Assembly (NCBI GenBank): GCA_964420035.1
Contig: CAYQQR010000022.1
Location: 1-61,885, forward strand
Length of the DNA stretch: 61,885 bases
Reading direction: 5' to 3'
Source of the DNA: CAYQQR01 sp964420035
Lineage (GTDB): Bacteria > Bacteroidota > Bacteroidia > Bacteroidales > SM23-62
The translations under genes were made by a program, and so were the position numbers. Below, one piece after another: positions 34,989-44,833 of the stretch (its first letter is position 1; the number at the start of each line of letters is the position of its first letter). Below the pieces are notes generated by a model, which worked only from the letters and a program-made list of their open reading frames with translations, was not told where the DNA came from and did no database searches.

Positions 34989-36215
34989 ATGCTGTATTAT
35001 TTATTCACATATCTGGATAGCCTTGATTTCCCGGGCGCGGGAGTGTTCGAATATATCTCCTTTCGCTCGGCCATGACCATCATCACGGCGCTGGTAATAT
35101 CCATGCTCTTTGGCAAGGGTATCATCCGCAGGCTCAGGAAAAAACAGATCGGGGAAGATATCAGGGACCTCGGCCTGGATGGCCAAATCCAGAAAAAAGG
35201 AACTCCCACCATGGGCGGCCTCATCATCCTGGCCTCCATAGTGATCCCGGTCCTCCTCTTCGCCCGCCTGGAGAATGTATACATCATCCTTATGCTCATC
35301 GCAACCCTGTGGCTCGGGTTGGTTGGTTTTTTGGACGATTACATCAAAGTTTTCAAAAAGAACAAAAAAGGCCTGGCAGCCAAATTCAAGATCATAGGCC
35401 AGGTAAGTTTGGGATTTATGGTCGGATTGATCCTTTGGCTGAGCAATGACGTGGTGGTCAGGGAGAAGGTGACCATACCGGTGGAGCAGGGCCAGATCCT
35501 GGGTGAAGAGTACATCACGGTCAACCGGGATGTCAAATCCACCAAGACCACGATTCCCTTTTTGAAAAATAATGAATTCGATTATGCATACCTGATTGGC
35601 TTTATGGGAGATAAGGCCCAAAGATATGCATGGATCGTACTGGTCCTGGCCGTGATCTTCATCATCACGGCAGTCTCGAACGGGGCCAATATGACGGATG
35701 GTTTGGATGGCCTGGCCACGGGGTCTTCGGCCATTATTGGCACCACCCTGGGCATACTGGCGTATGTCTCGGGTAACGTCATAATCGCTGATTATCTGAA
35801 TATCATGTATATCCCCGGATCGGGAGAGCTGGTGATATACATGGCTGCATTTGTGGGGGGTACCATCGGTTTCCTGTGGTACAATTCCTATCCTGCCCAG
35901 GTTTTTATGGGCGACACCGGCAGCTTGTCCCTGGGCGGGATCATTGCCGTGTATGCGATAGTTATCCGGAAGGAATTGCTCATTCCCATCCTGTGCGGGA
36001 TATTTCTCGTGGAAAGCATATCTGTGATGTTGCAGGTAAGCTGGTTCAAGTATACGCGCCGCAAGACCGGTACAGGCAGGAGGATATTCAAAATGGCCCC
36101 CCTGCATCATCATTACCAGGTCAAAGGCTATCCGGAACCCAAAATTGTAACGCGGTTCTGGATCGTGGGACTCTTACTGGCGGTAATCAGCATTGTCACA
36201 TTAAAAATTCGATGA
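34989..36215 (+). CDS. mraY: Phospho-N-acetylmuramoyl-pentapeptide transferase
   Basis: A 408-residue membrane enzyme that makes lipid I from UDP-MurNAc-pentapeptide and undecaprenyl phosphate. About ten membrane helices and the family motifs KKGTPTMGG, FLDDYIKV, NMTDGLDGLA, FMGDTGS and HHHYQ are visible. A periplasm-facing insertion at about 150-195 makes it longer than E. coli MraY (360), as in other Bacteroidota. murF, which usually sits next to mraY in proteobacteria, is absent here. Confidence 0.97.
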   Translation: MLYYLFTYLDSLDFPGAGVFEYISFRSAMTIITALVISMLFGKGIIRRLRKKQIGEDIRDLGLDGQIQKKGTPTMGGLIILASIVIPVLLFARLENVYIILMLIATLWLGLVGFLDDYIKVFKKNKKGLAAKFKIIGQVSLGFMVGLILWLSNDVVVREKVTIPVEQGQILGEEYITVNRDVKSTKTTIPFLKNNEFDYAYLIGFMGDKAQRYAWIVLVLAVIFIITAVSNGANMTDGLDGLATGSSAIIGTTLGILAYVSGNVIIADYLNIMYIPGSGELVIYMAAFVGGTIGFLWYNSYPAQVFMGDTGSLSLGGIIAVYAIVIRKELLIPILCGIFLVESISVMLQVSWFKYTRRKTGTGRRIFKMAPLHHHYQVKGYPEPKIVTRFWIVGLLLAVISIVTLKIR

Positions 36216-36236
36216 AAAACCCATACACACGAAAAA

Positions 36237-37580
36237 ATGATACAACGCATCGTCATTCTGGGAGCGGGAGAAAGCGGAACTGGAGCAGCCATACTGGCCA
36301 GGAAGCATGGTTTTGATGTTTTTGTTTCCGATAACGGGAAGATCCTTCCCAAGTACAAGGAACTGCTCTATGCCCACGACATTCTGTGGGAAGAAGGCAA
36401 GCATACGGAAAAGTTCATCCTGAATGCGGATGAGATCATTAAAAGTCCGGGCATTCCCGATCATGTTCCCATAGTGGAAGACATCCGCAAGAAAAATATT
36501 CGCATCATTTCCGAGATTGAGTTCGCAGCACGGTTCACCACGGCCAAGAAGATATGCATAACAGGCAGCAACGGTAAAACCACCACCACCTCCCTGCTGC
36601 ATCACATGATGAAAAAGGCCGGTTTGAATGTGGGCATTGCTGGCAATGTGGGAAGAAGCTTTGCCCTGCAGGTTGCCACCGAGGAATATGATTATTATGT
36701 GCTGGAGATCAGTAGTTTCCAGTTGGATGGGATGTACGATTTCAAGGCGGATATTGCCGTGCTGTTGAACATCACACCCGATCACCTGGACCGCTACGAT
36801 GACAATCTGGACCATTACGTGGACTCCAAGTTCCGGATCACTCAAAACCTTAACGAAGATGAATATTTCGTCTTTTGTTCGGAAGACGAGATAACCATTA
36901 AGGCCCTGGAGAGGATTGTCATTAAAGCCAGGCAATTACCCTTTGGCCTGGTACGGAGGAGAAAGGACCAGGTGGCCTGGGTGGACCGGCAGGACCGGCT
37001 CAGGATTTCCTATGATAATGTTGACTTTAGCATGTCGGTGGCCGAATTGGCCCTGAAGGGAAAGCATAATACCTACAACAGCATGGCGGCAGGCATTGCT
37101 GGAAGTGTCCTCAAGATTAAAAATGAAACCATCAGGGAAAGCCTGATGGATTTTAAAGGAGTGGAACACCGTTTGGAAAAAGTGCTCCGGGTACATGGTA
37201 TCGATTTTATCAATGATTCCAAGGCCACCAATGTGAATGCAAGCTGGTATGCCCTGGAGAGCATGACTCAGGAAGTAATCTGGATTGCAGGCGGAGTGGA
37301 TAAAGGCAATGATTACAGCGAATTGATGGAACTGGTTGAGGCCAAGGTAAAGGCCATTGTATGCCTGGGCAAAGACAACAAAAAATTACATGAGGCCTTT
37401 GAGAACAAGGTTCCGGTGATGGTCGATTGTGAAAGCATGAGTGAAGCGGTACAGTCGGCTTATTTCCTGGCCAGGAACGGGCAGGTGGTATTGCTCTCGC
37501 CGGCCTGTGCCAGTTTCGACCTTTTTGAAAACTTTGAAGACCGCGGAAGGCAGTTCAAGAATGCAGTCAAGAAATTATAG
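36237..37580 (+). CDS. murD: UDP-N-acetylmuramoylalanine--D-glutamate ligase
   Basis: A 447-residue Mur ligase adding D-glutamate to UDP-MurNAc-L-Ala in the cytoplasm. The N-terminal Rossmann GAGESGTGAA, P-loop GSNGKTT (110-116) and NDSKATN of the C-terminal domain are clear. It follows mraY after 21 nt, the largest gap in the cluster, with no promoter seen in it. Confidence 0.96.
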   Translation: MIQRIVILGAGESGTGAAILARKHGFDVFVSDNGKILPKYKELLYAHDILWEEGKHTEKFILNADEIIKSPGIPDHVPIVEDIRKKNIRIISEIEFAARFTTAKKICITGSNGKTTTTSLLHHMMKKAGLNVGIAGNVGRSFALQVATEEYDYYVLEISSFQLDGMYDFKADIAVLLNITPDHLDRYDDNLDHYVDSKFRITQNLNEDEYFVFCSEDEITIKALERIVIKARQLPFGLVRRRKDQVAWVDRQDRLRISYDNVDFSMSVAELALKGKHNTYNSMAAGIAGSVLKIKNETIRESLMDFKGVEHRLEKVLRVHGIDFINDSKATNVNASWYALESMTQEVIWIAGGVDKGNDYSELMELVEAKVKAIVCLGKDNKKLHEAFENKVPVMVDCESMSEAVQSAYFLARNGQVVLLSPACASFDLFENFEDRGRQFKNAVKKL

Positions 37581-37586
37581 GACATT

Positions 37587-38765
37587 ATGGTCCGAGCTTT
37601 GAGAAAATATTTGGGGGGTGATCCGGTGATCTGGATCGTGATCCTTGTGCTCACGATATATTCGCTGCTGGCGGTATATTCATCTACCGGTTCACTGGCT
37701 TACCGTTTTCAGGGAGGGAACACAGCATACTATATCCTTAAGCACTCTACCTTCCTGTTGCTGGGTCTGTTCATGATCTTCGTTACCCATTTGATTCATT
37801 ATAAATATTATTCGAGGCTCTCCCAGCTATTTTTGATTATTGCCCTCCCCATGCTGGTGGTTACCTTGTTGTTCGGGGAAAACATCAACGAGGCTTCCCG
37901 CTGGTTGCAGCTTCCGGGTACGGGAATCAGTTTCCAGACTTCCGATTTCGCCAAGCTGGCACTGATCATGTATGTGGCCCGTCTTTTATCCCTGAAGCAG
38001 GATCAGATTAAATCTTATCATGCTGCATTTTTACCCATCATCGTGCCGGTTTTACTGGTATGCGGACTGATACTTCCGGCCAACCTTTCGACTGCCGGCA
38101 TTCTTTTCGTGACCTGCCTCCTGCTGATGTATATCGGCCGGATCAATATCCGGCACCTGGCTTTAACCGGATTTGCGGGAGCCCTCCTGCTCACGGTTTT
38201 CATCCTGATTACCCTGAACTGGGAGAAAGAGGGCCGTATCGGGACCTGGAAAGCCAGGATTGAGAGTTATCTCGATCCCGATGATGAAGGAAACTACCAG
38301 GTGAAGCAATCCAAGATTGCCATTGCCAGTGGCGGACTGCTGGGTAAAGGGCCCGGGAACAGTACCCAGCGAAACTACCTGCCGCATCCCTATTCTGATT
38401 TTATTTTTGCCATCATCGTTGAAGAATACGGGTTGTTTCTCGGCGGATTGCCCCTCATTTTGCTTTACCTGATATTGTTGTACCGGGCGGGGGTGATCGT
38501 GCGAAAGAGTCACCGGACCTTCCCGGCGTTTTTAAGTATCGGCCTGATGATCGGATTGGTTTTTCAGGCTTTCGTCAACATGGGCGTGGCGGTAGACCTT
38601 TTGCCCACGACGGGTCAGACATTGCCCCTGGTGAGCATGGGCGGGACCTCGCTGCTGTTTACCAGTATTTCCCTGGGAATTGTATTGAGTGTGAGCCGGG
38701 CCCTCCAGGATCAGGATCAAAACAAACCAGAAGAAGACGAACAGGATGACGGATCTTCAATATAG
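37587..38765 (+). CDS. ftsW: Septal peptidoglycan polymerase FtsW
   Basis: A 392-residue SEDS glycosyltransferase with about ten membrane helices that polymerises lipid II with FtsI. The family signatures are present: the GPGNSTQRNYLPHPYSDFIF stretch after the large periplasmic loop and LPLVSMGGTSL near the end. Its 3' end overlaps murG by 20 bp. Confidence 0.95.
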   Translation: MVRALRKYLGGDPVIWIVILVLTIYSLLAVYSSTGSLAYRFQGGNTAYYILKHSTFLLLGLFMIFVTHLIHYKYYSRLSQLFLIIALPMLVVTLLFGENINEASRWLQLPGTGISFQTSDFAKLALIMYVARLLSLKQDQIKSYHAAFLPIIVPVLLVCGLILPANLSTAGILFVTCLLLMYIGRINIRHLALTGFAGALLLTVFILITLNWEKEGRIGTWKARIESYLDPDDEGNYQVKQSKIAIASGGLLGKGPGNSTQRNYLPHPYSDFIFAIIVEEYGLFLGGLPLILLYLILLYRAGVIVRKSHRTFPAFLSIGLMIGLVFQAFVNMGVAVDLLPTTGQTLPLVSMGGTSLLFTSISLGIVLSVSRALQDQDQNKPEEDEQDDGSSI

Positions 38766-39861
38766 CGGGCGGATAATCATATCCGGAGGAGGAACAGGGG
38801 GACATGTTTTCCCGGCCCTGGCTATTGCTCATGCCCTGAAGGCTAAGGATGAGCAACTGGAGATTCTTTTTGTGGGAGCCAAGAACCGCCTGGAAATGGA
38901 TAAGGTACCGGAAGCCGGGTTCAATATTATCGGCTTGCCCGTTGAAGGTTTCATCCGTAAACCTATCTGGAAGAACTTCAAGGTCTTCATTAAATTGCTG
39001 AACAGTCTTTCCATTGCCCGCCAGATTGTCAGGCGCTTCGGTCCCCATGCCGTGGTGGGGGTGGGCGGTTATGCCAGCTACCCGGTTTTACGGGTGGCCG
39101 GAAGGAGAGGGGTACCGACCTTTATCCTGGAACAAAATTCCTTTGCAGGGGTGGCCAACAGGTGGCTGGCCGGGCGCGCAAGAAAAATCTTTGTTGCGCA
39201 CCAGGGGATGGACCGCTTTTTTCCGGCTCATAAACTGGTCATGACCGGCAACCCGGTGCGGCCGGAGATTGAAAAAGCAGGTGATAAGCCCCCTTCCAGT
39301 GAAGATTACCGGTCCCTGGGCCTGGAGCCGGATAGGACCACCCTGTTGATTCTGGGCGGCAGTCTGGGTGCAGCCAATATCAATAAAAGCATTGAATCCG
39401 GCATGGATGAGATCAGGGAAGCCCCGGTGCAGGTTATCTGGCAATGCGGTAAGTATTATTACAAAGAACTGAAAGAACGTGTTGAAGAAAAACCGGGCGG
39501 GCACATCCATCTGATGGCTTTCATCGACCGTATGGACCAGGCTTACCGGGTGGCCAACCTTATTGTATCCCGTGCAGGTGCCATTACACTTAGTGAGCTA
39601 AGTCATGTCGGGAAGGCCGTCATATTGGTACCCTCCCCCAACGTTGCCGAGGATCATCAAACCAAAAATGCACGGGCGCTGGTGGCCCAAGGGGCGGCCC
39701 TTCATATTCCAGACAGGATGGCCCGGAAGCAACTGGTGGATTCCATGCTTGAACTGGCCGGAGATGAGGAAAAACAGGCAAGTCTGGGCAGGAACATCCG
39801 GACGATGGCCAGAAAAGATTCGGCCGGTCAAATTGCTAACGAGATACTGTCATACATCTGA
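38746..39861 (+). CDS. murG: UDP-GlcNAc:lipid I N-acetylglucosaminyltransferase
   Basis: A 371-residue GT28 enzyme that converts lipid I to lipid II at the inner face of the membrane. The N-terminal GGGTGGHVFPALAIA, VGGYAS and C-terminal SRAGAITLSEL motifs identify it. It begins within the end of ftsW and is followed 2 nt later by murC. Confidence 0.96.
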   Translation: MTDLQYSGRIIISGGGTGGHVFPALAIAHALKAKDEQLEILFVGAKNRLEMDKVPEAGFNIIGLPVEGFIRKPIWKNFKVFIKLLNSLSIARQIVRRFGPHAVVGVGGYASYPVLRVAGRRGVPTFILEQNSFAGVANRWLAGRARKIFVAHQGMDRFFPAHKLVMTGNPVRPEIEKAGDKPPSSEDYRSLGLEPDRTTLLILGGSLGAANINKSIESGMDEIREAPVQVIWQCGKYYYKELKERVEEKPGGHIHLMAFIDRMDQAYRVANLIVSRAGAITLSELSHVGKAVILVPSPNVAEDHQTKNARALVAQGAALHIPDRMARKQLVDSMLELAGDEEKQASLGRNIRTMARKDSAGQIANEILSYI

Positions 39862-39863
39862 GC

Positions 39864-41240
39864 ATGAAGATCAAGATGAAACAAAGGGTTTATTTTATAG
39901 GTATCGGAGGCATAGGTATGAGCGCCCTGGCCAGGTACTTCATGCGCGAGGAACATGACGTGGCAGGCTATGATCTGACCCGGAGCCGTCTGACCCTGGA
40001 GCTGGAAGGAGAAGGAATTCCCATTCATTACGATGATAAACCTTCAGCCATCCCTGAAGAATTCCGGAGTCCGGGAAATGTTACGGTAATCTATACCCCC
40101 GCGGTTCCGGCGGATCATACTGAATTGAGATGGTTCAGGTACAAAGGGTTTCAAATATATAAACGATCTGAAGTGCTGGGAAGTCTGACCGACAGGGAAT
40201 CCAGTATCGCTGTAGCGGGATCACACGGGAAAACTACGATATGTTCCATGATAGCGCATCTGATGGAACAAAGCGGGACTTCCTGCCTGGCTTTCCTGGG
40301 TGGAATTGCCAAGAATTTTGGGAGCAACCTGGTGTATCACAAGGACCCCTCATGGGTTCTTTGCGAGGCCGATGAATTCGACCGGTCCTTCCTCAAATTG
40401 TCCCCTTCCGTGGCGGTGGTTACGGCTATGGATCCGGATCACCTGGATATTTACAGCGGCCACCGGGAACTGAGGGAAGCTTTCAATCAGTTCATCCGTT
40501 GCATCAAACCCGGGGGCCTTTTGATCTACAAAAAAGGTTTGACCCTAGATATACCGGATAATTTGACAGGCTATACTTATTCGATAAAGGGACATGCTGA
40601 TTTCAATATTTCCAGGATCTCTGCAGGAGAAGGGTCTTATGTAGTGAATATGCGTTTTCCGGGCGACCTGGTGCAACAGGTTAAACTCGCCTATCCCGGG
40701 CGAATGAATGCAGAGAATGCCCTGGCAGCTGCAGCCGTTTGCTGGGTCCAGGGTATCGGAACCGATGACATAGCTCTTGGTCTGGAAAGTTTTACCGGGG
40801 TACAACGACGCTTTGACAAACAGGTTGAAAAGGAAGGTTTTGTTTACATCGACGATTATGCCCATCATCCCGAAGAGATTCGTGCCCTGCTCGCTTCGGT
40901 TAAGGAACTTTACCCGAAATGGCTCCTTACCGGGGTTTTCCAGCCACACCTGTATTCCAGGACCGGGGATTTCACGGAAGACTTTGCCAAAAGCCTGGAA
41001 GCCATGGATGAGGTGATCCTTATGGATATTTATCCTGCTCGTGAAGAGGCCATCCCCGGGATCAGTTCTGAAAATATTCTGAAGCGCATCAAGCCGGGAA
41101 AGGCCCGGCTCATGTCACGGCAGGAGATCCTCGAGTATGCACAAAAGGGAAGATTCGACCTTTTTATGACCCTTGGAGCAGGTGATATTGACAGGCTGGT
41201 TGATCCCTTAAAGGAAATTTTTGAGAATCGCTATTCATGA
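39864..41240 (+). CDS. murC: UDP-N-acetylmuramate--L-alanine ligase
   Basis: A 458-residue Mur ligase adding the first amino acid to UDP-MurNAc. The dinucleotide-like start FIGIGGIGMSALA, P-loop GSHGKTT (119-125) and DDYAHHPEEI are diagnostic. Its stop overlaps the ftsQ start by 4 bp. A MurC/Mpl alternative is excluded by the conserved position and motifs. Confidence 0.95.
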   Translation: MKIKMKQRVYFIGIGGIGMSALARYFMREEHDVAGYDLTRSRLTLELEGEGIPIHYDDKPSAIPEEFRSPGNVTVIYTPAVPADHTELRWFRYKGFQIYKRSEVLGSLTDRESSIAVAGSHGKTTICSMIAHLMEQSGTSCLAFLGGIAKNFGSNLVYHKDPSWVLCEADEFDRSFLKLSPSVAVVTAMDPDHLDIYSGHRELREAFNQFIRCIKPGGLLIYKKGLTLDIPDNLTGYTYSIKGHADFNISRISAGEGSYVVNMRFPGDLVQQVKLAYPGRMNAENALAAAAVCWVQGIGTDDIALGLESFTGVQRRFDKQVEKEGFVYIDDYAHHPEEIRALLASVKELYPKWLLTGVFQPHLYSRTGDFTEDFAKSLEAMDEVILMDIYPAREEAIPGISSENILKRIKPGKARLMSRQEILEYAQKGRFDLFMTLGAGDIDRLVDPLKEIFENRYS

Positions 41241-42022
41241 AAGCTGTTAAAAACATATCCATCTGGCTGGTCATCATGCTGTACATGATCGTGGTACTGG
41301 GCTTTGTTGGTTCGAGGATACGGCAGGAAAATTGCAGTTTGCTGGAAGTGCGTATTATGGATAGCCTCGAACGCTCATTTCTGGACCCGATGGATATCCG
41401 GACCCATATCCTGGAGGGGAACGATAAGTTACTGGGCTATCCCATGAGCCGCATCAACCTGGCGGGTATAGAAATTGATCTTGAAGATATTCCGGCTGTT
41501 CGCAATGCGGAAGTTTTTACCACTTCAGACGGAGTACTGCATGCTGAAATATGGCAGAGGAAGCCTCTTTTTCGCATCCTGGACCGTTCGGGACAATGGG
41601 CATATGTTGATGAAGAAGGCTACGTCATACCGGTTTCAGAAAAGTTCACCGCCCATTGCCTGGTGGCCAACGGGGAGGTTGGGGGGCTGCCCGAGAAGAA
41701 AACCAATATTCTGAATATGGACAGCGGGGACGAAAACATTGAGGTTCTCCGCGAAATGTATACCCTGAGCCGGTATATCCGGGATCATGAATTCTGGGAT
41801 GCCCAGTTCGTTCAGATATACTATGCCGGTTCAGGAGCATATGAACTGGTCCCCCGCGTAGGATCGCATTTGATCATCCTGGGAAGCATGGACCAATTTG
41901 AGAAAAAGCTGAAGAAGCTTAAGGCATTGTACGAAAAAGGATTTAACAATATCGGGTGGAATGATTACACCCGGATCAATTTAAAATTCAACAATCAGAT
42001 AGTCTGCACAAAACGAAAATAA
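41237..42022 (+). CDS. ftsQ: Cell division protein FtsQ
   Basis: A 261-residue bitopic protein: short cytoplasmic start, membrane helix (about 8-26), a POTRA-like region (about 35-105) and a beta domain. Sequence conservation is low, so identity rests on topology and place between murC and ftsA. It joins the FtsBLQ subcomplex at the septum. One nucleotide separates it from ftsA. Confidence 0.88.
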   Translation: MKAVKNISIWLVIMLYMIVVLGFVGSRIRQENCSLLEVRIMDSLERSFLDPMDIRTHILEGNDKLLGYPMSRINLAGIEIDLEDIPAVRNAEVFTTSDGVLHAEIWQRKPLFRILDRSGQWAYVDEEGYVIPVSEKFTAHCLVANGEVGGLPEKKTNILNMDSGDENIEVLREMYTLSRYIRDHEFWDAQFVQIYYAGSGAYELVPRVGSHLIILGSMDQFEKKLKKLKALYEKGFNNIGWNDYTRINLKFNNQIVCTKRK

Positions 42023-42023
42023 A

Positions 42024-43349
42024 ATGGCACCAAAAGAACGCATCGTTGCCGCTGTAGATATTGGAACGACCAAGATCGTTTCTATTGTCGGTAAACGTAA
42101 TGAAAACAACAAGCTCGAAATCCTGGGCATGAGCAAGACACCCTCAAGGGGCGTCAAACGGGGTGTGGTCCTGAATATAGAGGAAACTGTAAACTCCATC
42201 CGGACGACCATTGATGAGGTACGGGTGAAGTCGGGTGTGGAGCTCAGCACCGTCTATGTCGGAATTGCCGGTCAGCACATCAAGTCAGTCAGGAACCGCG
42301 GCTACATCAACCGGGATTCCTACGATGATGAGATCACCAAGGACGATATCCAGCGGCTCATTGACGATATGTACAAGATCCCCATCGATGCCGGTGAGGA
42401 GATCATTCATGTCCTGCCCCAGCATTATATCGTGGATAACGAGACCGGGGTTAAAAATCCCGCTGGCATGTCGGGCAAGCGCCTGGAGGGCAACTTTCAG
42501 ATTGTCATCGGGCAGATTGCCTCTGCCGGGAACATCGAAAAATGCATCAACCGGGTCGGTTTGCATGTGTGTGAACTGATACTGGAACCCCTCGCTTCTT
42601 CTGAAGCGGTACTGACGGAAGATGAAAAGGAGGCCGGTGTTGCACTGGTGGATATTGGTGGAGGCACCACCGACATTGCCGTGTATTTTGACGAGGTGAT
42701 CCGCCATACAGCGGTGATACCTTTTGGCGGGAATGTGGTAACCAGCGACATCAAGGAGGGATGTGCCATTCTGGGCAGACAGGCCGAATTACTCAAGATA
42801 CAGTTCGGTTCGGCCCTGGGTGATCTGGCCAGCGAGGATAAGGTGGTAACCATTCCCGGTATCAGCGGCCGGGAGCCGAAGGAGATATCCTTTAAGAGTC
42901 TGGCTTACATCATACAGTCACGGATGGAAGAGATATTGGATGCCATCATGTTCGAGATAGAGAATTCAGGGGTACTGGATAAACTGAGTGCCGGTCTGGT
43001 GCTTACCGGTGGCGGTGCCCTGCTGAAGCATTTACCGCAACTGGTCAAATTCCGCACCGGGCTGGATGTGCGGGTGGGTTATCCCACGGAGCGATTGGCG
43101 GCCGACCAGGATGAAGATATTTTACAACCCATGTACTCAACCAGTGTAGGTTTATTATTAAAAGGCATGGATCATATGATGCTCATGGAAAAGCAGGCTG
43201 AGAAATCAGAAAAGGAACCGGAGGATGAAGAGAACGGGGAAGAGAAGAAAAAAAAATCCGGCAAAGGAAAATCCAACCTGATCCATTCACTGAAGCAAAC
43301 CATCAATGACATTTTTGAAGAAAATGATGCCAGGATGGACGATCAATAA
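42024..43349 (+). CDS. ftsA: Cell division protein FtsA
   Basis: A 441-residue actin-like ATPase that tethers FtsZ to the membrane. The phosphate loops AAVDIGTTKI at the start and VDIGGGTTDIAVY near 210 are typical, as is VLTGGGALL. After a charged linker of about 30 residues (rich in E and K) the C-terminus ends in an amphipathic helix (NLIHSLKQTINDIFEEN) suited to membrane binding. Confidence 0.96.
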   Translation: MAPKERIVAAVDIGTTKIVSIVGKRNENNKLEILGMSKTPSRGVKRGVVLNIEETVNSIRTTIDEVRVKSGVELSTVYVGIAGQHIKSVRNRGYINRDSYDDEITKDDIQRLIDDMYKIPIDAGEEIIHVLPQHYIVDNETGVKNPAGMSGKRLEGNFQIVIGQIASAGNIEKCINRVGLHVCELILEPLASSEAVLTEDEKEAGVALVDIGGGTTDIAVYFDEVIRHTAVIPFGGNVVTSDIKEGCAILGRQAELLKIQFGSALGDLASEDKVVTIPGISGREPKEISFKSLAYIIQSRMEEILDAIMFEIENSGVLDKLSAGLVLTGGGALLKHLPQLVKFRTGLDVRVGYPTERLAADQDEDILQPMYSTSVGLLLKGMDHMMLMEKQAEKSEKEPEDEENGEEKKKKSGKGKSNLIHSLKQTINDIFEENDARMDDQ

Positions 43350-43366
43350 AATAAAAATTAGCAGTC

Positions 43367-44833
43367 ATGGCTGAAGAGATAATGAATTTTGACCTTCCGA
43401 AGAACCGGTCTTCCATCATCAAAGTGATCGGCGTAGGCGGTGGGGGCAGCAACGCGGTGAACCATATGTTCCGCCAGGGCATTAAGGATGTGGACTTTGT
43501 GGTTTGTAATACCGATGCCCAGGCTCTCTCGAACAGTCCCGTGGGCGTTAAGATTCAATTGGGAGAATCCCTTACCGAAGGCAGGGGCGCAGGTAATAAA
43601 CCGGATATCGGGAGACAGGCTGCGATAGAAAATCTGGATGAGGTTATAGAGGTGCTCTCCCACAACACTAAGATGGTCTTCATTACCGCAGGCATGGGCG
43701 GAGGCACCGGTACGGGCGGTGCACCTGTCATTGCCAAAGCCACCAAGGAGAAGGGAATCCTGACGGTGGGCATCGTAACCATTCCTTTCCGTTTTGAAGG
43801 TCAGCAAAGAATAAATCAGGCCATTGAGGGAATATCCCAGCTCAAGGAGCATGTCGACTCCCTGCTGGTGATCAATAACGAAAAACTGCGGGAGATTTAT
43901 GGGGACCTCAAATTATCGGCTGCCTTCAGCAGGGCCGATGACATCCTGTCGGTAGCCGCCAAAGGTATTGCTGAGATCATAACCGTCCATGGTTATATCA
44001 ATGTTGATTTTGCCGATGTGGAAACAGTCATGAAAGAAAGCGGGGTGGCTATTCTTGGAAATGGCATTGCATCCGGCGAGAACCGTGCCATCAAAGCCAT
44101 TGAAGATGCCCTTACTTCTCCCTTGCTCAACAACAATGAAGTAACCGGTGCGGATAATATTCTGCTGAATATCACCTCGGGGACCCGGGAGATCACCATG
44201 GATGAGGTCGGTGAGATCACCGATTATGTTAATCACCGGGCCGCAAAGAATGCTTTGATCATTTGGGGTACGGGTATTGATGACCGTATGGAGGATGAAC
44301 TGAGCGTGACCGTTATCGCTACGGGTTTTGAAACCAGTAGTATACCGGAGCTTTACGTCAAGAAAAAGGCTACAGAGGCGGTGCCTTTACACGACCGCGA
44401 AATAGCCGGAGAGAACCAGGAAGGCTTCAGGGTGAAGGATAAGCAGGAAAAGGAGGAGGATATGGATATAACGCAGCGAACCATTGAATTTGATATCTCT
44501 GCCGAATCGCGTGATGATCGGTTCATCGTTTATGATGATAAGGAACGGGATGCCATGGAGCAAAAATTGACTGAACGGAAAATGGCGGAGCGGGTCCGTA
44601 ACCTGAAGAAGGCCAGTGAAAAGGTCAGAAGTGAGCGGAGGCAGGAATCAGAAGATAAAGGCAGCATAGAAGAACTGGAGAATATCCCTGCCTACGTAAG
44701 GAAAAATATCAGCATTAAGAAAGAAGGCCACTCTTCGGAACAAAAGGTCTCTAAATACAAGCTCGCCGAAGATGATGAGGATAAGATCAGGTTAAGACCC
44801 GATAATTCCTACTTACACGACAACGTAGATTAG
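43367..44833 (+). CDS. ftsZ: Cell division GTPase FtsZ
   Basis: A 488-residue tubulin homologue forming the Z-ring. The GTP-binding loop GGGTGTG is at 111-117, with GVGGGGSNAVNHM at 22-34. The C-terminal linker is long and highly charged, and a conserved IPAYVRK peptide (440-446), the probable FtsA contact in Bacteroidota, is followed by about 40 more residues rather than ending the protein. It is the last gene of the dcw cluster; its stop overlaps the convergent PPIase gene by 4 bp. Confidence 0.97.
   Translation: MAEEIMNFDLPKNRSSIIKVIGVGGGGSNAVNHMFRQGIKDVDFVVCNTDAQALSNSPVGVKIQLGESLTEGRGAGNKPDIGRQAAIENLDEVIEVLSHNTKMVFITAGMGGGTGTGGAPVIAKATKEKGILTVGIVTIPFRFEGQQRINQAIEGISQLKEHVDSLLVINNEKLREIYGDLKLSAAFSRADDILSVAAKGIAEIITVHGYINVDFADVETVMKESGVAILGNGIASGENRAIKAIEDALTSPLLNNNEVTGADNILLNITSGTREITMDEVGEITDYVNHRAAKNALIIWGTGIDDRMEDELSVTVIATGFETSSIPELYVKKKATEAVPLHDREIAGENQEGFRVKDKQEKEEDMDITQRTIEFDISAESRDDRFIVYDDKERDAMEQKLTERKMAERVRNLKKASEKVRSERRQESEDKGSIEELENIPAYVRKNISIKKEGHSSEQKVSKYKLAEDDEDKIRLRPDNSYLHDNVD

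Noticed and set aside
34989..36237. Missing murF next to mraY as a possible deletion
   Set aside because: Absence of murF and ddl from the cluster is usual in Bacteroidota; the gene is expected elsewhere in the genome.
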